From positions 62,001 through 126,000 of the forward strand of contig JAJDWR010000063.1 in the NCBI GenBank assembly GCA_022825505.1: a stretch of 64,000 nucleotides of DNA. Direction: 5' to 3'. Position numbers and translations under genes: made by a program. Within the stretch, counting starts at the first letter, position 1; each line of letters begins with the position of its first letter. Of this stretch, positions 1-20,168 are shown in pieces. A model generated the notes under the pieces. It was not told where the DNA came from. It saw only the letters and a list, made by a program, of their open reading frames with translations, and did no database searches. This DNA is from Gammaproteobacteria bacterium. GTDB lineage: Bacteria > Pseudomonadota > Gammaproteobacteria > Steroidobacterales > Rariloculaceae.

Positions 1-112
1 ATACGGCGTGAGTCGCGCGGTCGTGGCACGGCGGGAACACGGTTCGACACATGGTCGCTGCGGCGCGGCGATCGTCGAAGTATGCGGACGCGGTTTCCCT
101 TATGCTTGGGCT

Positions 113-3100
113 ATGGATATGGACGGCTTCCATCCAGCAGTCGCGAGTTGGTTCCGCGGTCAGTTTCCCGCCGCGACCGAAGTGCAACGCCGCGCCTGGC
201 GGGCGATCGGCGGCGGCTCCCACACGCTGATCAGCGCCCCCACGGGATCGGGCAAGACACTCGCTGCCTTTCTCGCCGTCATCGATACTCTGGTCAGGCA
301 GGGGCTTGACGCCAGCCTGCCGGACGAGACCCGCATTCTCTACGTCTCGCCGCTCAAGGCGCTCTCCAACGATATCAACAGGAACCTGCAGGCGCCGCTG
401 GCCGGGATTCGCGACAGGCTGCTGGAGTCGGGCGAGCCCGATGTCTGCATCCGCGCCCTGGTGCGCACCGGCGATACGACCCAGAGCGAGCGGGCGAAGA
501 TGCGCCGCCAGGCGCCCCACATCCTGGTCACCACGCCGGAGTCGCTGTACATCCTGCTGACCTCCGAGTCCGGGCGCCGCATGCTGGGGACCGTGGAGAC
601 GGTCATCGTGGACGAGATCCACGCGCTGGCGGGCAACAAGCGCGGCGCCCACCTGGCCGTCTCCCTGGAACGGCTGGCGGCGCTGTGCGCGCGGCCGCCC
701 GTACGGGTGGGCGTTTCGGCCACCACCCGGCCCATGGACACCATGGTGGAGTTTCTCATCGGCACGGATCGCGCGCCCTGCCAGGTCATCGACCAGGGCC
801 ACGTGCGCAACTGGGACCTCAGGCTGGAACTGCCGTCGTCGCCTCTGGAGGCGATCATGGCCAACGAGGTCTGGGTCGATATCTACGATCGCCTGGCCGC
901 GCTCGCGGCCGATCACCGGACCACGATCGTGTTCGTCAATACCCGCCGGCTGGCCGAGCGCGTCGCCCGCCACCTCGCGGACCGGTGCGGCGAGGATCTG
1001 GTCACCTCCCACCACGGGAGTCTGTCGAAAGAGCATCGCCTGATGGCCGAGGAACGGCTCAAGGCGGGCAAACTCAAGGTACTGGTGGCCACGGCGTCGC
1101 TGGAACTGGGTATCGACATCGGCGAGGTGGACCTGGTCTGCCAGCTTGGCTCCCCGCGCGGCATCGCCAGGCTGCTGCAGCGGGTGGGACGCTCCGGTCA
1201 CGGCGTGGACCGGGTCCCCAAAGGGCGGCTTGTGCCGTTGTCGAGGGACGAACTGGTGGAGTGCGTGGCGCTGCTCGACTCGGTTGCCCGGGGAGAACTG
1301 GACGCCGTCAAACTGTGCCGCAAGCCCCTGGACGTGCTGAGCCAGCAGATCGTTGCGGAAGTGAGCATGCAGGAGTGGGGGACGGACGAACTGTTCGACC
1401 TCGTCACCCGCAGCGCACCGTTCCGCGATCTGTCCCGCCGCGCCTATCGGGACGTGCTCAGGATGCTCGCCAACGGCTTCACCACCCAGCGCGGCCGCCG
1501 CGGCGCCTACCTGCACCACGACCGGGTCAATGACCGGTTGCGGCCGCGGCGGGGGGCACGCCTCACGGCGGTAACCAACGGCGGCACGATACCCGATCAG
1601 TTCGACCATGACGTTGTGATGCTGCCCGGCGAACTGTTCGTCGGCACACTGAACGAAGACTTCGCCTTCGAGAGCATGCCGGGCGATATCTTTCAGCTCG
1701 GCAATACCTCGTATCGAATTCTCAAGGTGCATTCCGGCAAGGTCTTCGTGGAGGATGCGCGCGGCCTGCCGCCGACCATTCCGTTCTGGTTCGGCGAGGC
1801 CCCTGGGCGCAGCGACGAACTGTCCGCGGCGGTTTCGCGGCTTCGTACGGAGGTGGACGAGGAACTGGCGGGCGGTTCGGTTGCCGGTGTCGCCAATCGC
1901 CTTGCCGCCAACCCGGCGCTGCCGCTCGCGGCAGCAGAACAACTGACCGAATACTTGGGCGCGGCCCGCGCCGCGCTTGACGGTCTGCCCACGGCGAAAC
2001 GCATCGTCATCGAACGCTTCTTCGACGAGGCCGGCGACACCCACATCGTCGTGCACTCGCCCTACGGCTCCAGGCTGAACCGCGCCTGGGGCCTGGCGCT
2101 AAGGAAACGCTTCTGCCGGCGATTCAACTTCGAACTGCAGGCGGCGGCGCTGGAAGATACCATCGTCATCTCGCTGGGCGTCGTGCACAGCTTTCCCCTG
2201 GACGAAGTGAGCCGCTACCTGGCGAGGGCCACGGTATCAGACGTGCTCACGCAGGCCGTACTTGACGCACCCATTTTCCCGGGCCGCTGGCGCTGGAACG
2301 CCAGCGTCGCGCTGGCGGTGCGGCGCTTCCGCAACGGCAAGCGGGCGCCGGCCTTCTTTCAGCGGGCGGACGCCGAAGACCTGCTTGCCACGGTGTTTCC
2401 CGATCAGCTTGCCTGCGCGGAGAATCTCGCGGGCGAGCGGGAGATTCCAGACCATCCGCTGGTTTCGCAGACCCTGGAGGACTGCCTGCGCGGCGTCATG
2501 GACATCGATGGGCTGGCCGGGTTGCTGGGCCGCATCGAGGCCGGCGAAGTGGAGGTGGCGTGCTGCGAACTGACCAGCCCGTCGCCTCTGGCCCAGGAGG
2601 TCCTGAGCGCCAAACCGTATGCCTTCCTGGACGATGCGCCGGCCGAGGAGCGGCGCACGCTGGCGATACAGGCACGCCGCCACCTGACGGTGGAGCAGGC
2701 GGCGGATCTGGGCCGGCTGGATCCGGAGGCGATCGAGCGGGTGCGTTCGGAAGCCTGGCCGGACTCGCGGGACGGGGACGAATTGCATGACGCCCTGGTT
2801 GTAATTGGCTTCATGGCGCCGGATGAGGCTGGCGAGCGCGAACGCTCCATGTTCGACGGGTTGGTTGCCGATGGGCGGGCGAGCACATACACAACGCCCG
2901 GCGGTGCCTCGGTCTGGGTCAGCGCCGAGCGTGTGGGGGAACTGTCGCTGGCGGTCCCGGGTGGGCGGACAGAGCCCCATATGGGCGCGTTGGACAGCGA
3001 CATCGATACGCCCGAGGCGGCGTTGAGGGAACTGGTCCGCAGCCGCATGGAGGGCCTGGGCCCGGTCACCGCTGCAGAACTGGGCCTGCCGCTGGGGTTG

Positions 3101-4618
3101 GCCGGGCGGGATGTGGCGGCGGCGCTGATGGCGCTGGAGTCGGAAGGGTTCGCCATGCGCGGCCGCTTCACAGAAGGTGCCATGCGAACGCAAGTACCGG
3201 GCGCGGAGGATTCCCCGGCGTCTGCCGAAAGAGGGCTACGGGCGCCCCGCGATGGGGAGTCCCGGACACAGGATGATGGCCGGGAAGCGGACGATAGCCA
3301 GGAAGAATGGTGCGACCGGCGGCTCCTTTCCCGAATCCACCGCTACACGCTCAAGCGCCTTCGCAGCGAAATCGAGCCGGTCACCATCGCCGACTACCAG
3401 AGATTCCTGTTCCGTTGGCAGGGCCTGGGCAGGGAGCGGCGTCAGGGCAGCGAGGCGCTGGCGGCTGTGATCGACGAATTGCAGGGACTGGCACTGCCTG
3501 CCGTGGCCTGGGAGCGGGAGGTACTCCCGGCGCGGCTGCAGGACTACAGCCCCCTTCTGATGGACGAACTGGCGGTTTCGGGGCGTATCGTCTGGTATCG
3601 ACCAGCCCTTCGCCCCCAACGCGACCGGTCAGAAGAAGATGCCGTGCGGCGGGGCCGTGGTACCGTGGCGAACTCGCCGATCGTCATACTGCCGCGCGAG
3701 GCGACCGCGCCATGGAGAAGGCTGGCGGCTCCCGCAAACGGATCGGCCGGGGACATCCCGCTTTCCACCGGGGCGGCGCGGATTCGCGGTCTGCTGGCGG
3801 ACCGGGGCGCGCTGTTCTTCCAGGATCTCGTTCAGGCCAGCGGGCTGCTGCGCGTTCAGACCGAGGAAGCACTGGCCGAACTGGTGGCCGGCGGACTTGT
3901 CACAGCCGATGCCTTTCACGGCCTGCGCGTACTCATCACGCCGCCGAGCCGCCGCAGGGGCTTTCACGGCCGCCGGAGCCGGCGGGGACCAAGTTTCGAT
4001 GCCGCGGGCCGCTGGGCGCTGTTGGAGAGGGCGCCCGCCGACGGTTCCGCCGGGGCGCGCCCGGAAGCGGTCGAGCATGCCGCACGGGCCGTGCTGCGCC
4101 GCTACGGTGTCGTCTGCCGCAGCGTCCTGCAGCGGGAGGGCAACCTGCCGGGTTGGCGCGATCTGCTGGGTGTATTCAGAAGGCTGGAGGCGCGCGGGGA
4201 GATTCGCGGCGGGCGGTTCGTCGGCGCGCTGGGCGGTGAACAGTTTGCGCTCTCAAGCGCCGTGAAACTGCTGCGCCGCTGCCGGCGGGAGGCCCGGACG
4301 GCCGAATGGATCGTGGTTTCGGCGGCCGACCCGCTGAACCTGGAGGGCATCCTCACACCCGGGGGACGCGTGGCGAGCATTCACAGCCATCGCCTGCTGT
4401 ACAAGGGTGGCATTGCGGTGGCGACGCTCACGGCGGCGGGGTTGCAGTGGCTCGAACAACTCGACGGCGCTGACCGGCGCCGTGCGGAGATGGAGCTGAG
4501 GGGCCGGGCTGTGACGCAGAATCCGCGGAGTGGCGGGCTGAAGATTTCGCCGCGGGTACGGCGGATGCGGGTCAGGTCGACAACCTCCGGAAGGGGCCGG
4601 GCGCGCGATGAATTCTGA
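113..4618 (+). CDS. lhr: Lhr-type large superfamily 2 helicase
   Basis: ATP-dependent helicase of the Lhr family, a cytoplasmic nucleic-acid remodelling enzyme linked to DNA repair. From the ATG at 113 it is about 1501 residues, the size of full-length enterobacterial Lhr (about 1538), so both the Lhr core and the long C-terminal extension are present. Walker A (APTGSGKT, near residue 42) and the DEIH box (residues 167-170, within VDEIHAL) are visible, followed by the second RecA domain (motif GRSGHG), winged-helix and beta-barrel regions. The frame is open back to position 8, but homology begins at about MDMDGFHPAV, so I chose 113. A stretch near 3180-3330 is low-complexity and looks like a linker. 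The 3' end overlaps the next gene by 11 nt, suggesting co-expression. Confidence 0.93.
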   Translation: MDMDGFHPAVASWFRGQFPAATEVQRRAWRAIGGGSHTLISAPTGSGKTLAAFLAVIDTLVRQGLDASLPDETRILYVSPLKALSNDINRNLQAPLAGIRDRLLESGEPDVCIRALVRTGDTTQSERAKMRRQAPHILVTTPESLYILLTSESGRRMLGTVETVIVDEIHALAGNKRGAHLAVSLERLAALCARPPVRVGVSATTRPMDTMVEFLIGTDRAPCQVIDQGHVRNWDLRLELPSSPLEAIMANEVWVDIYDRLAALAADHRTTIVFVNTRRLAERVARHLADRCGEDLVTSHHGSLSKEHRLMAEERLKAGKLKVLVATASLELGIDIGEVDLVCQLGSPRGIARLLQRVGRSGHGVDRVPKGRLVPLSRDELVECVALLDSVARGELDAVKLCRKPLDVLSQQIVAEVSMQEWGTDELFDLVTRSAPFRDLSRRAYRDVLRMLANGFTTQRGRRGAYLHHDRVNDRLRPRRGARLTAVTNGGTIPDQFDHDVVMLPGELFVGTLNEDFAFESMPGDIFQLGNTSYRILKVHSGKVFVEDARGLPPTIPFWFGEAPGRSDELSAAVSRLRTEVDEELAGGSVAGVANRLAANPALPLAAAEQLTEYLGAARAALDGLPTAKRIVIERFFDEAGDTHIVVHSPYGSRLNRAWGLALRKRFCRRFNFELQAAALEDTIVISLGVVHSFPLDEVSRYLARATVSDVLTQAVLDAPIFPGRWRWNASVALAVRRFRNGKRAPAFFQRADAEDLLATVFPDQLACAENLAGEREIPDHPLVSQTLEDCLRGVMDIDGLAGLLGRIEAGEVEVACCELTSPSPLAQEVLSAKPYAFLDDAPAEERRTLAIQARRHLTVEQAADLGRLDPEAIERVRSEAWPDSRDGDELHDALVVIGFMAPDEAGERERSMFDGLVADGRASTYTTPGGASVWVSAERVGELSLAVPGGRTEPHMGALDSDIDTPEAALRELVRSRMEGLGPVTAAELGLPLGLAGRDVAAALMALESEGFAMRGRFTEGAMRTQVPGAEDSPASAERGLRAPRDGESRTQDDGREADDSQEEWCDRRLLSRIHRYTLKRLRSEIEPVTIADYQRFLFRWQGLGRERRQGSEALAAVIDELQGLALPAVAWEREVLPARLQDYSPLLMDELAVSGRIVWYRPALRPQRDRSEEDAVRRGRGTVANSPIVILPREATAPWRRLAAPANGSAGDIPLSTGAARIRGLLADRGALFFQDLVQASGLLRVQTEEALAELVAGGLVTADAFHGLRVLITPPSRRRGFHGRRSRRGPSFDAAGRWALLERAPADGSAGARPEAVEHAARAVLRRYGVVCRSVLQREGNLPGWRDLLGVFRRLEARGEIRGGRFVGALGGEQFALSSAVKLLRRCRREARTAEWIVVSAADPLNLEGILTPGGRVASIHSHRLLYKGGIAVATLTAAGLQWLEQLDGADRRRAEMELRGRAVTQNPRSGGLKISPRVRRMRVRSTTSGRGRARDEF

Positions 4619-6349
4619 TACGCGCGGCCGCAGTGGGCTCCGCTACGAGCCGGACGAGAGCATTCCGCCGGCGCTCGCTCTCGGCCTTGGCGTTCAGATC
4701 GCCGTGCTCAGCCTCGCCGCGATAATACTGGTGCCGACGATCGTGATGCGGGCGTCCGGCGCGAGCGAGGCCTACCTGTCGTGGGCGGTATTCGCCACCG
4801 TAGCGATCTGCGGTGCCACCACCATGCTGCAAGCGGTTCGATCCCGTTGGATCGGCACGGGACATGTGGTCGTGATGGGAGCCTCGGGCGCATTCATCGC
4901 GGTCTGCATAACCGCCGTCGAGGCCGGCGGCCCCGCGTTGCTGGCCACTCTGGTTTTCGTCTCGGCATTCGTGCCGCTCCTGCTGTCCGCGCGGCTTTCA
5001 CTGTTCCAGCGCGTGCTCACGCCAACCGTCTCCGGAACCGTCGTCATGCTGATACCGGTCACGGTCATGCCGGCAGCCTTCGACCTGCTGACGGCCGTAC
5101 CGAACAGCAGCCCCTCGCCGGCAGCGCCGCTGAGCGCGCTGGCGGTGATACTGGTCATCGTCGGTATCTCGCTGACGGCGTCCGGCGCGTTGCGCCTCTG
5201 GGCGCCGGTCATCGGTGTCGCCGTCGGCTCCGCCGTCGCCGCCTGGTTCGGCCTTTACGACATTCGCCAGATCGGCGAAGCACCCTGGGTCGGCATTCCG
5301 ACAGGTCAGTGGCCGGGTCTCGATCTCGGGTTCGGATCGTCCTTCTGGGCGCTTCTTCCGGCTTTTCTGCTGGTCGCCGCGATCGCCTCCATACGCACGA
5401 TCAGCGGCGCCGTCGCTATCCAGCGCGTTTCGTGGCGCCATCCGCGGGCGGTGGACTTGCGGGCGGTGCAGGGAGCGATCGCCGTGGACGGGGTCGGCAA
5501 CATGGTCGCCGGTCTCGCGGGCACGACGCCGAACACGGCTTCGACCGTGGGCACGTCGGTGACGGAGCTCACCGGGGTGGGCGCCCGCAACGTCGGCCTC
5601 GCAACCGGTGCGGTTTTCCTTGTGATCGCGTTCCTGCCAAAGGTCCTTGCAGTGGTGCTGGCCATACCGGGTCCGGTGTTCGCGGCCTATCTCGCCGTGT
5701 TGCTGTCGATGCTGTTTGTCATCGGGATAAAGATGGTCATGCAGGACGGGATCGACTACCGGAACGGCCTGATCGTCGGAATCGCGTTCTGGATCGGCGT
5801 GGGGTTTCAGACCGACATGGTGTTTTTCGAACAGGTCTCTCAATTCGCGGGCGGCCTGTTGCGCAACGGGGTTACGTCCGGCGGGATCGCGGTCATCCTT
5901 ATGACGCTCTTCGTGGAGATGACGAAACCGCGCCGGAGCCGTTTGGAGGTGCCGTTCGACCTGTCGGTTCTGCCGGCAATAAGGGAGTTTCTCGGCGCCT
6001 TTGCAGCTCGAACCGGCTGGGATACGGCGATGGCGGATCGTCTGGATGCCGCCTGCGAGGAGACGCTCCTGACGCTCGCCGCACAGGAAAGCGAAGAGCA
6101 ACGCCGCCTGCGCCTGGTGGCGTACCGGGAAGGCAGCGGGGCGGTTCTCGAGTTTGTCGTGGCATCCCGCGACGACAATATCCAGGACCGGCTTGCCCTG
6201 CTCCCGGACGAACCGGGCGCGTTGCCCGCCGAGCATGAAGTGTCGCTTCGGCTGTTGCGCCGACTCGCCTCCTCCGTTCATCATCAGCAGTATCGTGGGA
6301 CGGATATCGTGACTGTACGCGTGGCAGCTCCAACCGGCGGAGAAAAAAC

Positions 6350-6353
<4 letters not shown>
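4608..6353 (+). CDS. NCS2-family (uracil/xanthine-type) permease with C-terminal ATPase-like domain
   Basis: Inner-membrane transporter. Residues about 20-440 form the many hydrophobic segments of the nucleobase:cation symporter 2 fold, including the TM10-like motif GLAGTTPNTAS (about 303-313) preceded by VDGVGNMV. The substrate cannot be read from sequence; nucleobases are typical of the family. After the last membrane segment (about 440) comes a soluble tail of about 130 residues. Its segment RLDAACEETLLTLA resembles the N-box helix of RsbW/HATPase_c_2 anti-sigma kinases, although the usual Asn is missing and no clear G-boxes are seen, so ATP binding is doubtful. It overlaps lhr by 11 nt and the PKS by 4 nt (ATGA), suggesting translational coupling to the polyketide gene. 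Confidence 0.85.
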
Positions 6354-16723
<10,370 letters not shown>

Positions 16724-16937
16724 TATCACCCTGCCCGTTGACCGAGGAAGCGGGGGCGCCAACAATGTATACTCGCCCGGTTCCGGGCCTTCCTGGATCA
16801 CAATTGGGGTGCAGGTTCCCGATGCGATATTCGATACTCCATCCGTCGCGACGCCTCCCGGGATCCGGATGCAGTCCGCGATCGTTTTGGCGGAGGCCGC
16901 ACTTTCGCGCCGGCGCCGAACCAGGGTATTTGCCCTC

Positions 16938-17910
16938 ATGACCCGGCATCCCTTCGACTGCGATTTCAGGGTTACCCCCCGAGCAGAAAATTCAGTTCCG
17001 GCGCGACGGGTGCGTCAAGCTGGACGGATTCCTGAACGACCAGGTGCTCCGCATGCTCCGTGATCGGGTGGAAGTCGAGATGCATCGAGAGACCGTCAAT
17101 TCGACGACCCCCGCCCTCTATCGGGTGAACTATGACGTGGAAGGCGACAAGGACAGCGTCTTCGAATTGCTGGCGCGCCGTTACTTCCGGCAGACGTTGA
17201 CGCATCTGACGGACAAGGATCTTTTCTTTACGGGCGAACAGATCTTCGAAGTGGAACAGAACGCCGACATCGGATCGACCTGGCATGTCGGCGTGGACAG
17301 TTTCGGCTATCAGTACTCGGAAGACTTCGGATGCACGGTATGGTCGCCACTGCACTCGGTGAATGCACGCGGGCAACGGGGAGGAATGGCATACGTTCCC
17401 CAACACGTCATTTCGGGAGAATGGGTTTTCGAACAAATCGAGCCAGCCGTTGTATCCACACTCAGGGCCAGGGAGAAGGCGGGCATCAAGACGACCGCGG
17501 GCGAATACGTGGCCGTGCGGCACGGCATCCTCAATTCGCCGGCGATGCTGGAGATACTTGAGAACCACCGCGTCGAGGACGACTTCGAACCCGGCGACGC
17601 GCTCCTGTTCAACAAGATGGTCGTCCATCGAGGCGTGGCGCTCGAAGAGGGCCCGCTTGCCAAGCGCTCGGCCTATGTGATGCGTTTCGTCGAGGCGCGA
17701 TCGCGCTACGATCTGCAGCGGGCGCGAAATCTCGACTATCCCACCCAACTGTTGCAGACAGGCCTCTTCGCATACAAACCCCTCACGCGCAAGCCCATCG
17801 AAATCGCTGAAGCCGGAGCAGCGGACGGCGACCTCATTTCGGAATGTGCGTACTTCGGTGACCCCGACCGTCGAATGCTCCGCCGTGAGCAGTGCCCCGA
17901 ACGTGCATGA
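16938..17910 (+). CDS. PhyH/SyrB2-like Fe(II)/2-oxoglutarate enzyme with HxG motif; apparent frameshift near the 5' end
   Basis: Non-haem Fe(II)/2-oxoglutarate-type oxygenase fold. Seen: WHVGVDSF (His codon at 17284), a distal His in GDALLFNKMVVHRG (17626), and a following Arg-rich strand. The proximal motif is HxG, not the HxD of hydroxylases; HxA/HxG is the hallmark of SyrB2/WelO5-type halogenases, so a halogenase is possible but not shown. The family N-terminus (FRRDGCVKLDGFL) is encoded upstream of the first start codon in this frame (GTG 17044), and that frame has no start back to the stop at 16939. The ATG at 16938 is joined to it if one C of the 6-C run 16975-16980 is removed, giving MTRHPFDCDFRVTPEQKIQF. 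The gene follows the PKS by 214 nt and probably tailors its product. Confidence 0.75.
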
Positions 17911-17987
17911 ATGTGGCTCTGTGTCAAAGGTCCGACCCCAAACATGACCCACGGTGCTTGAGGCCAGCGCAGGTCAATCCATGATGT

Positions 17988-18887
17988 CTAGTCCAGATCG
18001 AGACACTCGAGAAATTCGCGGACTGCCGCGGCGCATTCCTCCGGCCTTTCCAGTTGCAGCAGGTGCGTCGCCTCGGGAATGAAATCGTAGTCCACCTTCA
18101 TGACGTTACTCAGGTCGAAGGTCGGCAAGTAGGAATAGGGCAGGGTCGGGTCGGCCCCGACAATCTTGGTCGGACAGGATAGCGACTCCAGATCGACCAG
18201 GGGGAAGAAACTCCTCGTGTAGTCCATGAGCTGCGCTTCGTATTCGCGCGGGCAGCGCAGCTCATACGCCTCCCCGTCCGCCGACTGCCGCAGGGTCGTC
18301 TGCGCCACGAGTTCGCGAACGCCGGGAACGACACGAGCGAAGGCCGGTATGTAACGCAGAAAATCGGCAAATGCTTCTCTCGTCCTGAACCGGTACCCTC
18401 GCTGCCGGGTCTGCGCTGCGCCTTTCTCGGCTGCGGCATGAAGCTCGACCTGGCTGGCGCCCGGCCTGCACAGCGGAGGATCGAAGAGAATCAGGGCCGA
18501 ATAGAGATTGGCGGACGACAGAAGGGGGACGATCGAAGACAGGGAATGGTAGATGCCGACGGTGGGTTTGTTTCCGTAGACACGATCGACCGTGTCGAGT
18601 ATGAGGTCATGGTCGCGTATCAGGGTGGGAACATTGTGGTCGCTCAGTTCACCGACGCTGTTCCATCCATGGTTTCTGATGTCATAGACGATCAACTCGT
18701 GGTCGTCTGCGAGCAACGACCAGAACGGAAAGTAGAGATCGATCGCAAAACCGTTGCCGTGGCTCAGAACCAGCCGCGGTCCCGACGCATTGCCATGCTG
18801 CCGCACCGTGGTGACGGTGCGGTCGTCAAGGCATACTTCGCGTACGGAAAGCGGCTCTGGAATCTCCCAAACGGCTTCTGTCGTCAT
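17988..18887 (-). CDS. Alpha/beta-hydrolase, possible PKS-releasing thioesterase
   Basis: Soluble serine hydrolase of 299 residues. It has an HGNGF oxyanion-hole motif (about 43-47), a nucleophile elbow GIYHSLSS with Ser115, an acid candidate Asp246 (GADPTLP) and His275 (EATHLLQLERP), all in the order expected for the alpha/beta-hydrolase fold. The elbow is less glycine-rich than the usual GxSxG. There is no signal peptide. It is last in a minus-strand run PPTase - ACP - hydrolase and convergent with the PhyH-like gene. Because the PKS has no thioesterase domain, hydrolytic release of the polyketide is an attractive inference, but the substrate cannot be read from sequence. Confidence 0.85.
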   Translation of the reverse strand: MTTEAVWEIPEPLSVREVCLDDRTVTTVRQHGNASGPRLVLSHGNGFAIDLYFPFWSLLADDHELIVYDIRNHGWNSVGELSDHNVPTLIRDHDLILDTVDRVYGNKPTVGIYHSLSSIVPLLSSANLYSALILFDPPLCRPGASQVELHAAAEKGAAQTRQRGYRFRTREAFADFLRYIPAFARVVPGVRELVAQTTLRQSADGEAYELRCPREYEAQLMDYTRSFFPLVDLESLSCPTKIVGADPTLPYSYLPTFDLSNVMKVDYDFIPEATHLLQLERPEECAAAVREFLECLDLD

Positions 18888-19098
18888 GGCAGATCAGGCC
18901 GATATACCATTGGAATTGTTCTTCGAACAGGAAACGGATATCGGCGTTGTACCGGGCCTGTCGCCACTTTCCGAGATGGCGCCGATGGTCCTGTCGCAGC
19001 GCCAAACGCCCGACTGCCTCCGGATATGGAGGCAGCGGGTCCCGTTCACAGGCTGTCGGGGAATATCGGCCGGGTTGTCACTGGCCGGCCGGAAACAT

Positions 19099-19329
19099 TC
19101 AATCGGCGTTGTCGTCGATGTATGCCTCAAGCGTTCCCAGGGTGCGGAACTGAAGGCATTCTTCGGCTTGCAGCGAGAGGGTGAATGCTTCGTTGACTTC
19201 CTTGAAGAACGCAACCGCATCTACCGAGGACACCCCGGCGTCAGCCAACTGGGCATCGAAATCTGGATTGGGACCAAGGCCTAGGTGCTCGTCGGCGAGC
19301 TGCGAGATACGGTTTCTTGTTGATGCCAT
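19099..19329 (-). CDS. Stand-alone acyl carrier protein
   Basis: A 76-residue acidic protein of acyl-carrier-protein size and pattern. The start is fixed by a strong ribosome-binding site (AAAGGAGA, 9 nt before the ATG). The phosphopantetheine attachment motif reads GVSSVDAV, so Ser35 is the predicted attachment site, with Ser and Val in place of the usual Asp and Leu of DSL. The helix IV region (LGTLEAYIDD) fits the ACP fold. It lies between a PPTase gene (upstream) and a hydrolase gene (downstream) on the same strand. A free ACP could carry the substrate of the nearby HxG oxygenase or act as a partner in PKS loading or unloading. Confidence 0.8.
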   Translation of the reverse strand: MASTRNRISQLADEHLGLGPNPDFDAQLADAGVSSVDAVAFFKEVNEAFTLSLQAEECLQFRTLGTLEAYIDDNAD

Positions 19330-19448
19330 TTGGATTATCTCCTTTGGTGAATTTCGGCAAGGCGTGATTATGGGCAAAGGAACCGAATCCGGCAAGGTGC
19401 CCGGCGGTAGGGGCAACCGGTGCCCTGATCCTGACTTGAGAACCGGCA

Positions 19449-20162
19449 CTAGGACTTGATGGGTTCCGTGGCAATGGCAGCGGCGAAATCGACATTGCCC
19501 AGGTATTCGAGCCGCCACCGTTGATCGGGCAGGTGGGGAAACCGGAAAACGCACTGCCTGGCGCCGGACCGCATTGCCGGTGGAATCTCGAATCGGGACG
19601 GGTTCAGGCCGAAGCCGACGCCCAGCGCCTTGATCAGCGCTTCCTTCATGGTCCAGATTCTGTAGAAGAGCTCCGTCTTGCGCGTGCCGCCCAACGCAGC
19701 GAGTTCGGCCTGTTCGACCGGAGTGAATGTGAGGGAGGCGGCGCCGTCGATATCCCTGGGGATCGAGCGATCCTCCACGTCGATCCCGACTCGGCCCTCT
19801 TTTACCACAGCGATCAGTGCGTGTAGGCCGCTGTGGCTGACACTGAAGTCAATGGCGGCGGAGGCTGCACGTACCAGAGCCGACGGCTTGCCTTGCTCCG
19901 AATCTTCAAACGAAAGCTGCGAATTGTCGCAATCGAGCCGGTTGCAGAGTATGGCGCGCAGTGCGCTGCGGCAAAGGACGAATTCACGCCTCCGCCAGGC
20001 GGTCCGGATCCGCTCCAACCGCGCCCGCTCGGACCGGTCGAGCCATCCAAGCGCGCTGGATTCGCGTTCCGTGTCGGGGCTCAGGTCCACATAGGTGACG
20101 GACGCGTTGCCGCTGACGGTGAAAGGGCGCCACCAACAGGAATCCAGGGCCTTGGGCGCCAC
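19449..20162 (-). CDS. Sfp-type 4'-phosphopantetheinyl transferase
   Basis: Transfers phosphopantetheine from coenzyme A to carrier-protein serines. 237 residues, the length of the Sfp/HetI class. Signature motifs are present: FSVSHSG, VGIDVED (Mg-binding Asp/Glu) and FYRIWTMKEALIKALG. It starts with GTG at 20162, only 6 nt after the cca stop, so it is probably co-transcribed with cca; the ACP gene follows 119 nt downstream. Its likely targets are the PKS ACP domain (Ser2536) and the stand-alone ACP, although Sfp enzymes are often promiscuous. Confidence 0.92.
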   Translation of the reverse strand: MAPKALDSCWWRPFTVSGNASVTYVDLSPDTERESSALGWLDRSERARLERIRTAWRRREFVLCRSALRAILCNRLDCDNSQLSFEDSEQGKPSALVRAASAAIDFSVSHSGLHALIAVVKEGRVGIDVEDRSIPRDIDGAASLTFTPVEQAELAALGGTRKTELFYRIWTMKEALIKALGVGFGLNPSRFEIPPAMRSGARQCVFRFPHLPDQRWRLEYLGNVDFAAAIATEPIKS

Positions 20163-20168
20163 GGGCTG

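Noticed and set aside
16724..16937. Possible promoter (TGTATACT near 16784) between PKS and PhyH-like gene
   Set aside because: A -10-like box is visible but no -35 at suitable spacing; too weak to annotate.
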